Shown here in pieces: positions 33,661 through 48,200 of a stretch of 64,000 bases of DNA; within the stretch, counting starts at the first letter, position 1; each line of letters starts with the position of its first letter. The DNA is from Phyto melanocephala (Eukaryota > Arthropoda > Insecta > Diptera > Rhinophoridae): positions 9,788,001 to 9,852,000 of the forward strand of contig OW799233.1 of NCBI GenBank assembly GCA_941918925.1. The letters are read 5' to 3'. The notes under the pieces are model-generated. The model worked only from the letters and a program-made list of their open reading frames with translations. It had not been told where the DNA came from and made no database searches. The position numbers and the translations under genes are program-made.

Positions 33661-35169
33661 GTTCCCCTCAAAATTACATACAAGTTATAAACAACAAAAG
33701 CCGCGTTTAAAAGATATGTCATCAGTTGTAAGTCCCGTATTTTTAAGTTATACACCCCAATGCATTCCACCTCGCGACTGAATTCTGCGACATATTTTAG
33801 AAGCTAACTTGTTTAGAAAATTACGTTACGTTTCAATACCGTTTGATTATAAAGTTTGCCGTCATAGTGCAATACTGAGGGGCATTTATGAAGAGAACAA
33901 CTTGAAAGACAACAAATTCTTGAAAATATGATCGAGTATTGGACATTTGTATAGCCTTTCTCCAAACAGGCCTTGGTGGACATATGATCAAAAGCATTTT
34001 TGGGCTTCAAATAAAAGAAATGTAAAAGTGTAAATTAAACATAATGTGTATAAATTTGTATATATTTATTAACAAATTTTATTTAATGAATAAAAATTTG
34101 CTTTTTTTTATTTCGCAGTTAATTCTGATTTTTTTTTACACACTATCTAAGCATAGAAATTACATAATTACTAAATATATAATTATTATGTATAAATAAT
34201 AAAAAAATACAATCTTAACTATATGATAAAAATCTTAAGATACATTCTTTTCTCTCTTTTTAATTTAGTATACAAAATTTCAATTATTGTTGACAATCAG
34301 TTTATGGAACAAAAATTAAACGATTTCAACAATTCATAGTTCTATTAAAATATTAAACAAAACAACTAAAGTGCTTAAATTAGTTGTTTTTGACTTGTGT
34401 TTTTCTTAAATTTAAATGAAATCGAAGACAATTTTATAATTTAATAAAAAAGAAACACGAGATTAACGTAACAAAAGAGAATATTGATTTTAAAAGAAAT
34501 TTATGTAACAGACTTGGGCATACAGTAACTTAAAAATAGAAAAAGGAAATTAATGAAGTATAAATAAAATAAAAATAGTGCATGTTAGTAGTAAGTGAAT
34601 AAATAAATAAAATGATATCAAAAAATAATTGTAAATAAAAATAGGTAATTTAATTGCAAAGAAAACACTTATTTGGCAGCAATTAAGTAAAAATGCTAGT
34701 GTTTTCATATTCATTTAACTAGTGTAGAAATAAAGTTCTGAATCGAAATAAAATAATGTGCAATAAAAAACAACAATACATTTCAGAGTTTTTAAAATAA
34801 CTAATGAATAAATTATTGTGAGTAGTTCAATAATGTTTACAAATTGTTAACATTGTTTGTCATATGTAAATCATAGCATAGTTTTGTTTAAGTAAATAAT
34901 TAAAGATTGAAAATGCTGTTGAGTAAGAGAAGGTCAATAGTGTTTTAGAAAATTATTAAATATTTGTTAAACTCGAAAACTCTTGACAGTTTGTTAATCT
35001 GTTAAGAAAATTAATGATCAAAAAATAAAAAAATGTGTTTGCAAGATAAACGAAATATGTTTGCAAGAACTAAAATGAAACGATATTAGTAACATCACTT
35101 TTTTATATTAATTTTTAATAAACTTAGTTTAAACTTGGAAATTTTTTCGAAAGCATTTTTAGTAATTAA
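33661..35169. other. Intergenic, strongly AT-rich, no supported gene
   Basis: I find no coding segment. A minus-strand frame at 33813-34010 adjoins the mariner relic and may be more of it, but shows no motif. The stretch from 34,030 to 35,160 is almost pure A/T. It could include the distal end of the PEK 3' untranslated region; no polyadenylation site is decisive. Confidence 0.4.
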
Positions 35170-35366
35170 CTAGCGAACCCCCTGCACACTTCGTAGAATA
35201 AACTCAAATATTTTCAAATATTTCAAAATGAATGAAGTGTTCACTAAAATGGCTATAACTCATGAACCAATACACATACAAAGACCGTTTATACATAAAA
35301 CTCGGTTCACGCATTCCAGATAACATCAATTACTAACATAATGCAACTTATTTTTATATATATAGA
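35170..35366 (-). mobile_element. Short Helitron (197 bp), family C
   Basis: On the minus strand it starts TCTATATATATAAAAATAAG and ends CGAAGTGTGCAGGGGG followed by TTCGCTAG. The 3' flank is a host T as expected; the 5' flank is T instead of A. CGAAGTGTGCAG gives a partial hairpin inside the CTAG end. There is no internal array, so it is a minimal derivative. Confidence 0.6.
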
Positions 35367-35689
35367 AGAATATATCAACTAGTTAAAAAAAAAAATTTAA
35401 GCTTTAGATTAAACGGAAGTGTTTAAGCTAAAGTTAATCCAAGTTTAACTTAAATAAGTTATTCATAAAAATTTCATTATAATTCCCGTATGCGGATTCC
35501 TAAAAAAAATATTAAAAGTAATAAGAAATAGCTAAACAATAACTTTAAGTAAATGTTAAAATTGCAAAACAACATTCACTAACGAAAATTGTTTTCTAAA
35601 AATGTTTAGGAATTTCATATAGTCTTTTCAAAACTTTTATACATTTTACAAAAATATCGAAAGAACAGTGGCAGTCGTATTTACTTGCT

Positions 35690-35980
35690 CATATCTCAGA
35701 TAGTTATGGGGCGATTTTGCTGATTTCCAATACCAAACTGCTACCGAATATTTCTGTTATTTTGATACCTTACACGGGTCTTGGGGATGTGGTCTTCAAA
35801 AAGTTTATTTCAACATTCACACGGACGGCGGATAATGCTTAATTGACTCCTTTATCCATAAGCGTTCAGAAAATATATACTTTATGGGGTCGGAAATAAA
35901 TATTGTAGAAATTTCAAACGGAATGACAAACCTATATACTATGTATACTCTTTTACACTGTCGTGTGAAGGGTTTTCAAG
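35690..35980 (-). mobile_element. DINE-1-like fragment
   Basis: It shares ordered blocks with 40791-41399: GCTCATATCTCAGATAG, GGGGCGATTTTGCTGA, ACACGGACGG, CTTTATGGGGTCGGAAAT and ACGGAATGACAAACC. It closes with GTGTGAAGGGTTTT, the 5' subterminal repeat in reverse. The hairpin end is absent. Confidence 0.6.
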
Positions 35981-36244
35981 TCCGACTCTGACTTATATTT
36001 TAACTGACATTTACTGCATCTCTCACTCTCACAGTTTCTTTCAACTTCCATACACAAGTATGGATTTGTATGTGTGTATTTGTTTAAAGTCTCATTATCT
36101 CAATATCTGGTTATCGCTCATCGTACTAAAAACTTTTCGAATTTAAGTTACAAAAAAAAATAAGCCGACATTAAGAAAATGATTATTAAGATCTTAAAAT
36201 TAGGAATTATGATTAAGTGCTTTTTAAAAAAATATTTTTGTTTG
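35981..36244. promoter_or_regulatory. PEK 3' flank / probable 3' UTR start
   Basis: This is non-coding sequence directly downstream (minus strand) of the PEK stop codon. It has TTTTTTTCTTATT-like and TTTATT-like sequence but no single convincing AATAAA signal. It is assigned only by position. Confidence 0.25.
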
Positions 36245-39200
36245 TTATTCACTGCTACTAAATGTACGGGAACGACTTAAACGTCTAGCTGCAGCCGCTA
36301 AAGCAGCCGCTTCACTATCACCTGATAAATCAGGCAATTTAAGGATTTCATTAAGCTGTACCTTTAACTCGTTAGTGGCGGGTCGCTCTTCGGGTTTAGA
36401 GGAAAGCATTTTCTTTAGTAACTCGTATTCCTTGGGATGTTGATGAGGGAAATCTTTGGGATAAACACCATCACGTAAGGATCGCATAGTCAGAATGCGT
36501 TCCATTTCGGTGCCAAAGTACACAAGCAGCTCGAAGAATATCAGACCTAATGAATAAATGTCCACTTTGTAGTCATATGACTGACCATGTAGTTGTTCGG
36601 GAGACATGTACAGGTGGGTACCCACTTGTTGGGTATGGCGAGCACATAAAGGCAAACCCGTTTTATCACCACATTTGGTAATCATATTTGGTATATCAGC
36701 CATATCTGTTACCAGACCAAAATCACCGATTTTGATTTGGCCCTCTTGCGAAAAGAAAATGTTACTGGGTTTGAGATCACGATGTATTAGACCCTTAAAG
36801 TGAACGTAATCAACTGCGTCTACGATTTGATGGAAAATACTGGCTATAAAGTCAAGACGATCTTCTCGCTTATTATCTCTTAGCCAATCTCTGAGACATT
36901 CTTTGCGACACAATTGCATTTGTATGTACAAATAGACTTTATTTTGCTGTGGTTTTGGTGGCCGATTATGGTTATTTTTTATTTCTCCATTACTAATATC
37001 CAACGCCAAGTCTTGGGGCCTACGTTGTTTATTATAAATTTCTTTTGTTTTATTTTTCTCATCCTCCACGTCCCCATTCTCAGATGTCTGCCTAACACCA
37101 TTTGTTGAACCCACAAATTCAATTTGAAAAGAATCCGACAGCTGACTGTAATCTATATTACGTCGATTATTATGTTGACTTAGTTCCAGACTATTTGTTT
37201 GTATGTCTATGGATATGGCACCGTTGTGTTTAGATTCATTTACTGTCTTTTTATAAAATTTAGTTTTGTTGGTAATATCACTCTCTGTAGATGTATCGTC
37301 ATCATGCAGTGCTTTCGATTGGGATTCAGAACGGAATACAACACAGGAATCACTATCCTCATCTTCACAATGCTTCTGATCACGCATAGCAATTGAGTCG
37401 GATTCAGAACGGAATATTATACAGGAATCTTCGCTTTCTTCGTCATCGATATTACCGTGACCGTTGCTTAAGTAATTGTAATCAGAACTACAGGCTGTAG
37501 ATGTCATACTTTCCATCCATGTTTGCAGTTGTTTCTTTTTATCGATTTTGTTATTTTCAACAAACTGATCGGGAGTGTTTGGAAATGTTCTGTTAGTATC
37601 GCTGGGAGTATCAATTTGTATTGAGGTGGACATTTCGGTAGCCAACCATTTGTTATCCTCTTCTTCTTGCCAGCCGGGTGGAGGTTTTTCTACCCATGAC
37701 TAAAATTTACACAAATAAATGTAATCATTTTTAGGAATAATTAAAGGGGCATTTTTTACTTTTTTATAAAGTCACATTTAGAAAAAACGATGGTAGGAAA
37801 ATATTTTTAACTTGGAAAGTACTTTTCGAAACAACGAACATATTTAAAAAATAAAACAAGCAAAATTATATTAAAAAAAAACTGTCCTTCCAACTCACCT
37901 GAAAATATCTGACTATATTTTGATGTTCACAATTTGCCAAAGTCTTGACTTCACGCATTACCCGCATACGAGATTCCTCCTTGTTGGGTAATGTTATACG
38001 TTTAATGGCATAACTACAATCGTCCAATTTATTTTTTGCTTCAAACACTACACCAAAACCGCCACGACCTAAACAACGCTGCAAATCAAAGTCGCTTTGA
38101 AAACGCGACATAAATTGATCCCCCGAGTTCGAGGTAGATTCTGATAAAGAACGATTAACGTTGCCAGAACTTTTAGAATTAGTATTAGTTGGTGTGGTGT
38201 TAGTGGTGGGTCCCAAAAGAGCCACAGTAGACGATTCCGTAGCCTCTATGCCCGACGGCACTGGTATATGACGTTCAATGACAACAATCTGTCGTTCACT
38301 ACGATTACGTTGACTTATCAATATATTAAGCAGTAAAGCCGAGGTGAAAGCCACTATAGCCAGCTCTTTCCACCAAAACCATATGGATAAAATAACTACC
38401 TTTATTGGCGCATCAATATCATCAAGACTAAAGCCGAGATCATCATCGATAGTAGCATTTTTAGTGCTATTATCAATTTTCTTATCATCAATGGCTGGCA
38501 ATTCCTTTTTCGTTGTGGTATCGCACATATCATTATCATTAGCATTTTCCAGTTCATTATTAGTGTACAAAAAGAAACCATTCCCATTAACATATTCAGA
38601 TGCATTAAGGACCGATTGTGCGGAGAGAGCAAAATTATCATCATCATAGGGGACTAATTCATTACCATGAATTTTATTTGATGAAGAAGAACCACCACTT
38701 TTATGCTGTTCATCATCGTGCTGGTAAATAATCAAGGAGTTGCTACTAGCCGCTATGGGATGCCAAGGGATTTTTGGTAATCTATATTCCGTGGCAAGTT
38801 GATTATAAAGATTTGAATTATCTTGAATTTCTTTACGTAAATTAATAGATTCCTAAAATGGAAAAATTTTATGAACGATTTTATAAAAGTATGAAGTTTA
38901 TAAGTTTTTAAATGGCTCATACCTGAATATACAACTGTCTATCATACATGCCCACATAAATAGACGGATTTACAGTGGGCAAAGGCATTTCAAAAAATTT
39001 TTCGTCTTGACTCCACAGCCATTGGGCAGAGCCAAACATGTCTATCGATTCCAACTCGTCAGCAGAACTAATTATCCAAGCACTTACTATAGGATGATCG
39101 AACTGGAAAGGAATTTGTTAATAAATTATCTACTTAAAAGGCATTTTCAATAAATCCTTTTACCTTATATTTCCACAACAAAACCGTAGGCTCTATTTTA

Positions 39201-42200
39201 TTAAACGCACATATAAGGCCCTCCGGAACAATAACTTTAATATCTAAATCCAAAATGGCCGTATCCGAATTGCTTAATTTGCTATCATGACAATCAGCCG
39301 GTCGTACCAAATTCAATTCATGTTGACCCACACTAAAATTCCAACGCTCCACACCAGTACGTGTATCAACAGCACGTACAGTCTGAGTTTGACGTCTCAC
39401 AACTATAACATCATCTACCAATGAATCGTGTTCTCTCATAAAACCTTTATCATTCACATCATCTTGCTCATCGCCATCTTCTATGATGATTTCATCATCC
39501 TCATCTACCATTTTTGTAACGTTATGATTATCAAATTCAGCATCTGTAGAATTAATACAACCGTCCATGGAACATTCATACAACAATTGACCAGTGCGTG
39601 GTGATACACCATACGTGCGTGTTTCTTTGCCCCCAGATATTACTAAATCATCGGAAAACTTGGCCGATGAACTGAGTAAATTATCGGTGGTTATTGGTAT
39701 GGGATCGATGTATTCGCCATCAAATTTATAAATTCCTCCGCTCAACGAAGGAATCATGCGTACAAATTGGCCATTATTTGTTAATTCCAGTCGATGAATA
39801 CTCGAAGAAACCAAAGGTCCCGGACCAGTCGGTATACTCCAGCGTAATTTACCAGCCTTGGTAATCTCTAAAGCGTTCAGACGTCCATCCAAAGTGGTTA
39901 CATACAAAAGTCTAAAAATAAATTTATTTAAAAAAAAATATATTTATGATGGAACACATTTTATTATAAAATTAATCAATAAGAAGTCATGATGTATGAA
40001 AGAGATCGAACGGCTTAAATTCGAACACTTTTCACTGGAGTTTTTAGTTGTGCTAAAGAGTGTTTTTTTATTATTCATTTGACGAATATGGAATAAAGTT
40101 ATTTACCGGTTATTTTTGAAATGTATTTCTGTATACGTTTCCCTTGCTTTTATTGTCAATATAACCTCAATTTAAGTATTTCTAATTATAAATTGAGCAT
40201 AATTTATTGATGCATATTTTTTTTGATAACTGATATAACTAATTTAATTGTTGTATTTTTTAATAAAATTTTTTATCCAGTTATTTTTGACTTAAAAAAA
40301 CGGGTTTTCTTAAAATGGCAGCTATTCAGAAAAACCGAAACCGGTTGTTTTAAAAAAAGAATAATAATCGATCGCACTATGATCTATGCTACGTATTAAA
40401 TAAAATACACATTTTTTTTTTAAAATTTGTTTATTGGTAATTATTCTTGCAGCAACTAAAATTAAAACTTTGTAATAAACAAAGCGAATAATAATAAACA
40501 CAGTAGATAAGAAGAGATAAAACAAGTGTGCTATATTCGGCCGTGCCGAATCTTATATACACTTCACAACGTGCGTTCAAGCAATAACTTATCTTTATAA
40601 TGACTTTATCCGCTTTAAAACATCCCATTGTAAAATTATAAATTGAGTTTATGTATGTATGTATGTGTGTATGTATTTATGTATGCATGTATGTATGTAT
40701 GTTTAAAAAATAAAAATAAAAAAATTAATAAAATAAAATATTAAAAAATATAAATAAAAATAATAAAAGAAAAAATAAAAAAAATAAAAAAACAAGTAAC
40801 AGTTCTATATTCGGCCGTGCCGAATCTTATATACCCTTCACAACGTGTATTCATGCAATAACAATTGTTTGTATCACCATTCATCTCATATAAAATACGT
40901 ACATACATATAAAAAACCAAAAAAAAATATATATTAAAGATAAAAAAAATAATAAAAAAAATTACAAAAATTTTTTTAAAAAAATTAAAAAAAAATATAA
41001 AAAAAAAATAATAAAATATAAATAATATATTAAATAAAATAAAATTTTTTTGGCTCAGTATGTATGTATGTTGTTGTAATTGTGAAAAAAACGAGATGAT
41101 CGTGGTTTTTTGCTCATATCTCAGAAAGTTATGGGGCGATTGTGCTGAATTTCAATAGCGATTCATTCCTGGATATTTCCAAGAGATTAATACCATATAC
41201 AGATCTGAGGAACATATAGTTGCTTCTAAAAGTTGATTTCAACCAACACACGGACAGACGGTCAGGGCTTAATCGACTCCTCTATTCATAAGCTTTCAGA
41301 AAATATATACTTTATGGGGTCGGAAATGAAAATTGTAGAAATTACAAACGGAATGACAAAGCTATATATACCCTTGTGCACCACAGGTGAAGGGTATAAA
41401 AAAATAATAAAAAAAAATTGATTTTGTCTTAGTGGGATTCGAACCTACGTTCATCCAGTTTGTATTGTTGTGAAAAGACGAGGTGGTCTAGGTTTTTCCA
41501 TTATATCTAAGTTGTTTTTAGAGCGATTTTTCTTGATCTGCTCCCGAATATTTCTGATATTTTGGTACCTACACACGAAAATGAAAATGTCTGGGGATTC
41601 AAAAAGTTGATTTCAACATACACACGGACAGACGGACAGACTGACAGAGCTTAATCGACTCCCCTATTCATAAGCTTTTAGAAACTATGGGCCAATTCAA
41701 AGTGGTTGCATATCAGTCGTATTTGTACTATTTCATATTATTTTATGCATGCTTAAAATTTTTGTTAGTAATTTATTTATTTATTTATTTATTCATGTAA
41801 TACAAAAAAAATAATATGACTTTACACATTTGTTTCCTATGTATAAGAAATTGTTTATGTTATACTTTTAACCATACTGTCTCTCAGAGAGAATTTCTTC
41901 GCTTCTCACCTCTCAGAGAGAATATTTTCTATTTTCTTCTTTCTTGTATACATACAATTTTTAACAGCGTCATCTCTTTGTCTTCTTTCTTGTATTAAAT
42001 ACATAATTTGTTTACAAAAGGTGTTCAAAGTCACTAGTCATATTAATATGATTTATATGTCATAGTACAATATGAGAGTCTACTTTGAATTGGCCCTATA
42101 TAAATTTCACACGGAATGACAAACCTATATATACCCTTACACTCACTGTGAAGGGTACAAAAATTAGCATTATTTGTTTATTCATTAAAAAATAAATAAA

Positions 42201-45200
42201 AATATGTTTGTATTCAACAAAAGTATTATTTTCTACGTCATAACAAAATATAAATAATAATATATGAATAATTTGAATATTTTAGACTATTAGAGCGAAG
42301 TTCTGACTTTCTGATTAGCTATTAAAATTAATTTTTAATATTGTTTTTTTTTTAGATATCGCTTATTTAATTTTATTTTTGATTAACCCGTATATAATTG
42401 GCGAAATAATCATGCTTTATATAAATACATCCATGTCACAGAACGCAATTCCGATCGAAAAAGTTTTGAATCCCGAAAGTCAGAGGCCAAATTACGGCAT
42501 TCGAACGTGATCGAAATTTTAAAATTCTTATTAGATTATCTATACCTAAAGCACAGCGAATTTAAACTTTTGGCGCCAGGTCTTGAAAAAACAAAAAATT
42601 TAAAAATTTCTTCGAAATAAAACCACTTCAAATTTTTAAAGTGAAATTGCTATTTTAAATGATTTATTAAAACCAAAAGATGGCCATCACCCTTCATAAC
42701 GCTACATACATGAGTGTTTCAAGCAATACAAAAATATAGATAATATTTAATAGTTTAAAGAGTTCTCAATTAGCCTGAAATTTAACGAGTTTTTATTTCT
42801 TTTCAAATCAACTTTCGCAATAATATATTTGCATATTAAAAATTTTCAGCTAGACAAATTACTTTAAACAAAATGCACAAAATTTTATTTAAAATCGAGT
42901 TGATATGTATATAAAAAAAATATAATGAAAAAATCAACAAAGTATTTTTCAAGCCAATATAAAATATGACTCATGCAACGTGAACAAAAACAAGTAAAAT
43001 TTATATATATTTGGCTATTTGGAATCTTATCTACCCTTTACTGTGGCAGGTATGCAACCAAAAATGTATTAGTATACGTACAGCTGTGTTCGAAATGATA
43101 GCACAAACTAAAATATGTGAGTTAATATATTTACATCTTTAAAATATTGTTTTTTTTTTAATTTCGCGCAATAACAAAAAATCTTTATTTATTTCAAGAG
43201 CTTAAAAATGTCATTAATTTAATTGAAACTCTTACAAAAAATAATCGGTTAAAATAGTAGCAGTTCAGCTAATTTTTTTTTATCGCAGATACTACCTTTT
43301 TGAAGTCTGCCCTCAGATTATTAATGGATTTCAAATCCAACGACTGTGCAGGCCACACCATCCCATTGATAAAATTATCAATGAATCGCTTGTTTGACAT
43401 TTTGTTGGTGAGATTGGAGTAAATGTTCTGTTGAAAACCCCGCATTATCGGCATGCATACGGTAACATAACACTTTCTTGGATTTTTACACGAAGGGGAC
43501 GAAGTTGAATGTACACCACACCTAAACGTCAAGTTTTTTTTTTTGTATTTCATTTGACATTTCTCAATTTCTGACTAACTCTATTTGAACCATGGAAAGA
43601 TAGACAATCGAGCAACGCGTTAAAGTTATTTAGGCTTATTATGAAAATGGGCGTTCAAATCAAAATACATTTCGTGCACTTTGTGATTCTTTTGATCAAT
43701 ATAATGGTTAAAATTCGTGCACAATCGGGAGAGTTGTGAAAAATATTTAAATTTCAGCAAAACAGATCTGTATGAAATGTGAAAACATATGTGAATGCCT
43801 TCCTTGTTCGTTGTACGAAAAACATTGCTGTTTTTCGCGATAGTGTGGCAAAAGATCAGTCAACCTCGACTCATCATCGTGACCAACAATTGAACATCAA
43901 CATTATCATTCAAAATTTGGACCATCGGATGGAGGTGTGCCGCCGAGGTCACAGCGGCCATTTGGCCAATATTTTGTTCCATACATAATTGAACCATACC
44001 AATATTATCATAGTAAAAAGAAGTGACAATAATTTCCTTAATAATTTGTGTTTTATTTAAAATTAAGATCGGCCCTTAAAATTTAACCATCCTTTACATG
44101 ATGGTATGACTCGGCCAAATATATCACTCTTACTTGTTTAAACTATGGACAAATTACGACATTCGATAAAGATCGAAAGTTTAGTCGAACGATCAAGTTT
44201 GCTGTGCTATTGGTATAGAGATTCTAAAAGGAATTTTAAAGTTGTAATTACGTTCGAATGCCGCAATTTTCCCTTAGGTATGGTTTTCAAAATATAGCGT
44301 TTTGAGATTTAACCATTTAACAATACATGTTAGCATTGCTTTAGAACTATATAACGAGATTCGCAATATAATTACCCCAGTGAACAAAAATCAATCTCAT
44401 CAAAAATTTTTAGTTTTCAACTAGTAGACCCGGCCCGCTTTGCTGATCCTATGCACGCTTTTATCCATCAATCAATCGATCAATATATCTACTATTTTAT
44501 ATAAAAAGTAAGGTTTCTATGGATATTTTGTTTGAATATGATGGGCATTACACCTTCCATACAAAGCCAACAGTATTTTTCACATATCCAGAATTCTGTT
44601 ATACCTGTAATTGTTATAATAGTATAAAAATGATGTATGATTTTTTTACACTATAAATTTATTTTTTGCACTACAAGGATTATAAAAAAAATAGCCAAGT
44701 CGGAAGACGCCAAACCTACTTTAAATAAATAAAAAATAAGAAAAACTGTCCTCAAGAAAAATACTTGTAAGAAAAAAATTAGACAAATCGGTCTGGCCGT
44801 TCTCTAGTTATGTCGTGATCAAAGTACGCCAATTCATTTTTATACAAAACTTTATGTTTTCTGAATATTAATTTTTATTTCCTAGATTAAACTAACATTT
44901 TTTAAATTATTTTTATTTAATTTAACAAAATTTTACTTGGATTGTATCATAAAACTAATTTCTTTTTTCATTCTTTCCTATAGATTCATCAAATATTCTC
45001 AGCAAAAAATATATGAATTTAAGCGTAAAACTATGTCAAAGCCATTTAGGTATGTGAACATCCTTTGGAGTAAGAGCAACAAATATGAGAAAACAAGAAA
45101 CGACCTGATATAGTTTAATTGTCTACTTTAAGTCAGATTCATTCAAATGTATGTACATGCATATACAGCAATACGTTTACTATGTGTGAACAAGTCTGTT

Positions 45201-48200
45201 CCCTTTACCAAATAAGAAATGTACACATCAGCTTTTAGTTAAAGCCGGATTTGCAAAAAAAAGAAAAACAAGAAGAAAAGAAATAAACCCTCAACATTCA
45301 TTACATATATAGAACAAAATGCCGGCACATTTTGCGCAAGACTTTAAATATTTACTCCATCATCATCAGCTGTTTTAGTTTCATGAATATTCTATGTAGT
45401 GGTGACTAAAGAACAACATAAAAGCAAAACTTAACGACAGCAAAATAAAATAGTTCTGTATATACATATGTATGTATGTATGTAATGTATTATGTATATA
45501 AAAAATAATTAACAAAAAAATATAAAAATGAATTTAAACAAGTGTTTCATATTTTCATTTACGCATTTACGTTTTTTTTTTCATTTAATTTTACAATACA
45601 AACATAATTTTCATAAAAACTACATTTTTGGCAAAATATAAATGAAGGCCGAAGAAAAGCTCAAACTGAGAATAAAAACATCATGTACAAAAAAAAACAT
45701 AAATTTTCACTTAAATCTTAATAAATTTTAGTTTTTTCTTAATAAAATTTCTAGATTGAAAGTGTTTACGTTTAAAGTTTAGTAAGCCGATATATATCGG
45801 TGTAGTACGAGATAACAAGTTGTCTTGAAGGAAGAATACGCAGAAGAGGGTAAAACAATGCCTAAATTTTAAATACAAGAACTAATGGTGTTCACAACGA
45901 AGGGTAGTAAATTGGTTTTAGACGTCGGTTGTAAGACCCATTCCGTCATATTAATGTACTGTGTTGTAGGAGGTATAGGAAAATTCAATTAAAGGTTCAG
46001 AGATATATTTTAATTGGCGCCAGTGGCGCCATGAGATAAATACACCTAATTGGGCCCTTCAGACTATTATTAATACTTATAGAGTATTGGTTTAAAAAAA
46101 TGGCAGTAAGAAGCGTAATCAGGCTAGTTGAGTTCGCATTAGGTAGATATGAAAATTATTTATAAACAAATAATTTTCCTGCCCTTTTCAAAAAAATTTT
46201 TTATAAATTATTTTCATATTTTTATTTGTTTTTATTTGTATTTACTTTCCCTGAGAAGCTACCCAATTTGATAGCGAAATATTTTAAAATAAAATTATTT
46301 TTACAAAAAAACTGACCTCAAGCTTAATAAAAAAAAACAAATATTGATATTTTAGTGATTATTTTTCGAACAAAAATGTTTTTCCAATCAGAGTACCTTT
46401 GTGTATTTATTGCAGTAAATACATTTTAATGCTTTTATGTAAGCATAACTAAAATAATATTTAAATGACACCTACATATATGCATAATTTTATTTAGAAA
46501 TATTACAGTATATTCTCTCAATTAAAAAAAAAAAAAAAAAAAAATACCAATACAAATTTGCAAAAACGTTTCAGAGCAAGCGTAATCAAAAAAATAAAAA
46601 AAATAATATTTATTTATTGTAAATCATTTTTAGTCTGGCCTAAATTCATTTTTTTAATTAATAAACATCCTTAGACATTTTTAAATTAAATAAAATAGTT
46701 TACATTTAATAATATTGAATAAACCTATCATTTATAATTTAAAATTTATATTTCAGTTTTTGAAAAAAATATCTAAATATATGTAGGTATAGTTGCTTCT
46801 GTCATTTTATATATTCTTTGATATGTTCATTAGCTAAATAAAATATCCGCCGGTAAAAATAAGAAAAAATGTTATTATAAATTTTATTGTATTTTAATAT
46901 TATCTATCTATATATATAAAAATCAATGTGTGTTTGTATGTTTGTTTGTGCTTTATAGACGGTTAAACGGCTGGATCGATTTCCTTGAAATTTTCACAGA
47001 ATCATTCTGTATGTCTGGAAGGAACTATAGGCTATACTTTGGTTTGAAATTGCAAGTGGGCGGGGTGCCACGCCCTATTAAAGAATAAGTATTAAATATT
47101 ATATATCATGAAAGTTAATGCAGCTGGAGTCTTCAAATTAAGTACGGTAAACTTTAACATCCACACGAACATTTGGGTAAAAAATGGGCGGACTTGCAAT
47201 AGTACATTGTCAAAAGTGGTCGTGGAATCTACCATATGAATTAAATACTAAAATTCGTATATTTGGAAAACAATATCGATTAGAGTACTAAAATTTTGCA
47301 AAACCAACTTTGATATTCAAATAAACATTTATGGAAACAATGGATGCATTAACAATAGTGGGCGTTGCACCTGCCATAAGAATTAAATACTGAAATTCGT
47401 ATATATGAAAAACGATATCGAATAGAGTACTAAAATTTTGCAAAAGCAACTTTGATATTTGAATAAACATTTAAGGAAAAAATGGGTACATTAACAACAG
47501 TGGGCGCGGTACCTGCCATATGAAATAAATACTAAAATTTGGGTGGCGAAGCACACCGGGTATTAGCTAGTAATATTATAAAATTTACAATTTTTGTTAT
47601 AGTTATTAATAAATTTATAAAGCTGATAAATGAAAAGGACAACTAAAGTGTGTGTGACTTACACACACTTACAATTTAGCTGCCAAAATTCCGCTTATAT
47701 GTATAAGGATTTAAATTTTTAACTGAATATTTGCATTCTTATTCGTCATTGCAAACATCGTATGCTAATATTCGCATTCGCAAATACTTAAAAATATATA
47801 TTTGTTACATCACTAATAACCACCTACACCAACCAGAATTGTTTTGAAATAAAGATATTACCTGCATCCAAATTCGAAGTAAAAATAATTATCACAAATA
47901 AAAAATTTAATTTCTTCATATAAAAAATAAGAAATTAAAAAAATGAACTTGTGCCAGTTTAAAAAAATAATAATGTAGTCTATAAAATATATATGTATGT
48001 ATGTACCTATGTATGTACCGACAAATCTTAATAAAAATATTTCATTTACTTTTAAAAAACTATTCGGTTTTTTTATTCAAATTTCAAAACATAAACAATT
48101 TTAGTCATCCATTATTATTATACAAATATTAAAGTTATTACAACCTACTGTATGCAATAGATACTAATTAAAAAATGAATGCAAACAAATTTCATTTTGA

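Noticed and set aside
36606..37396. Plus-strand frames within PEK exon 5
   Set aside because: Antisense to the kinase coding sequence, which has all catalytic motifs.
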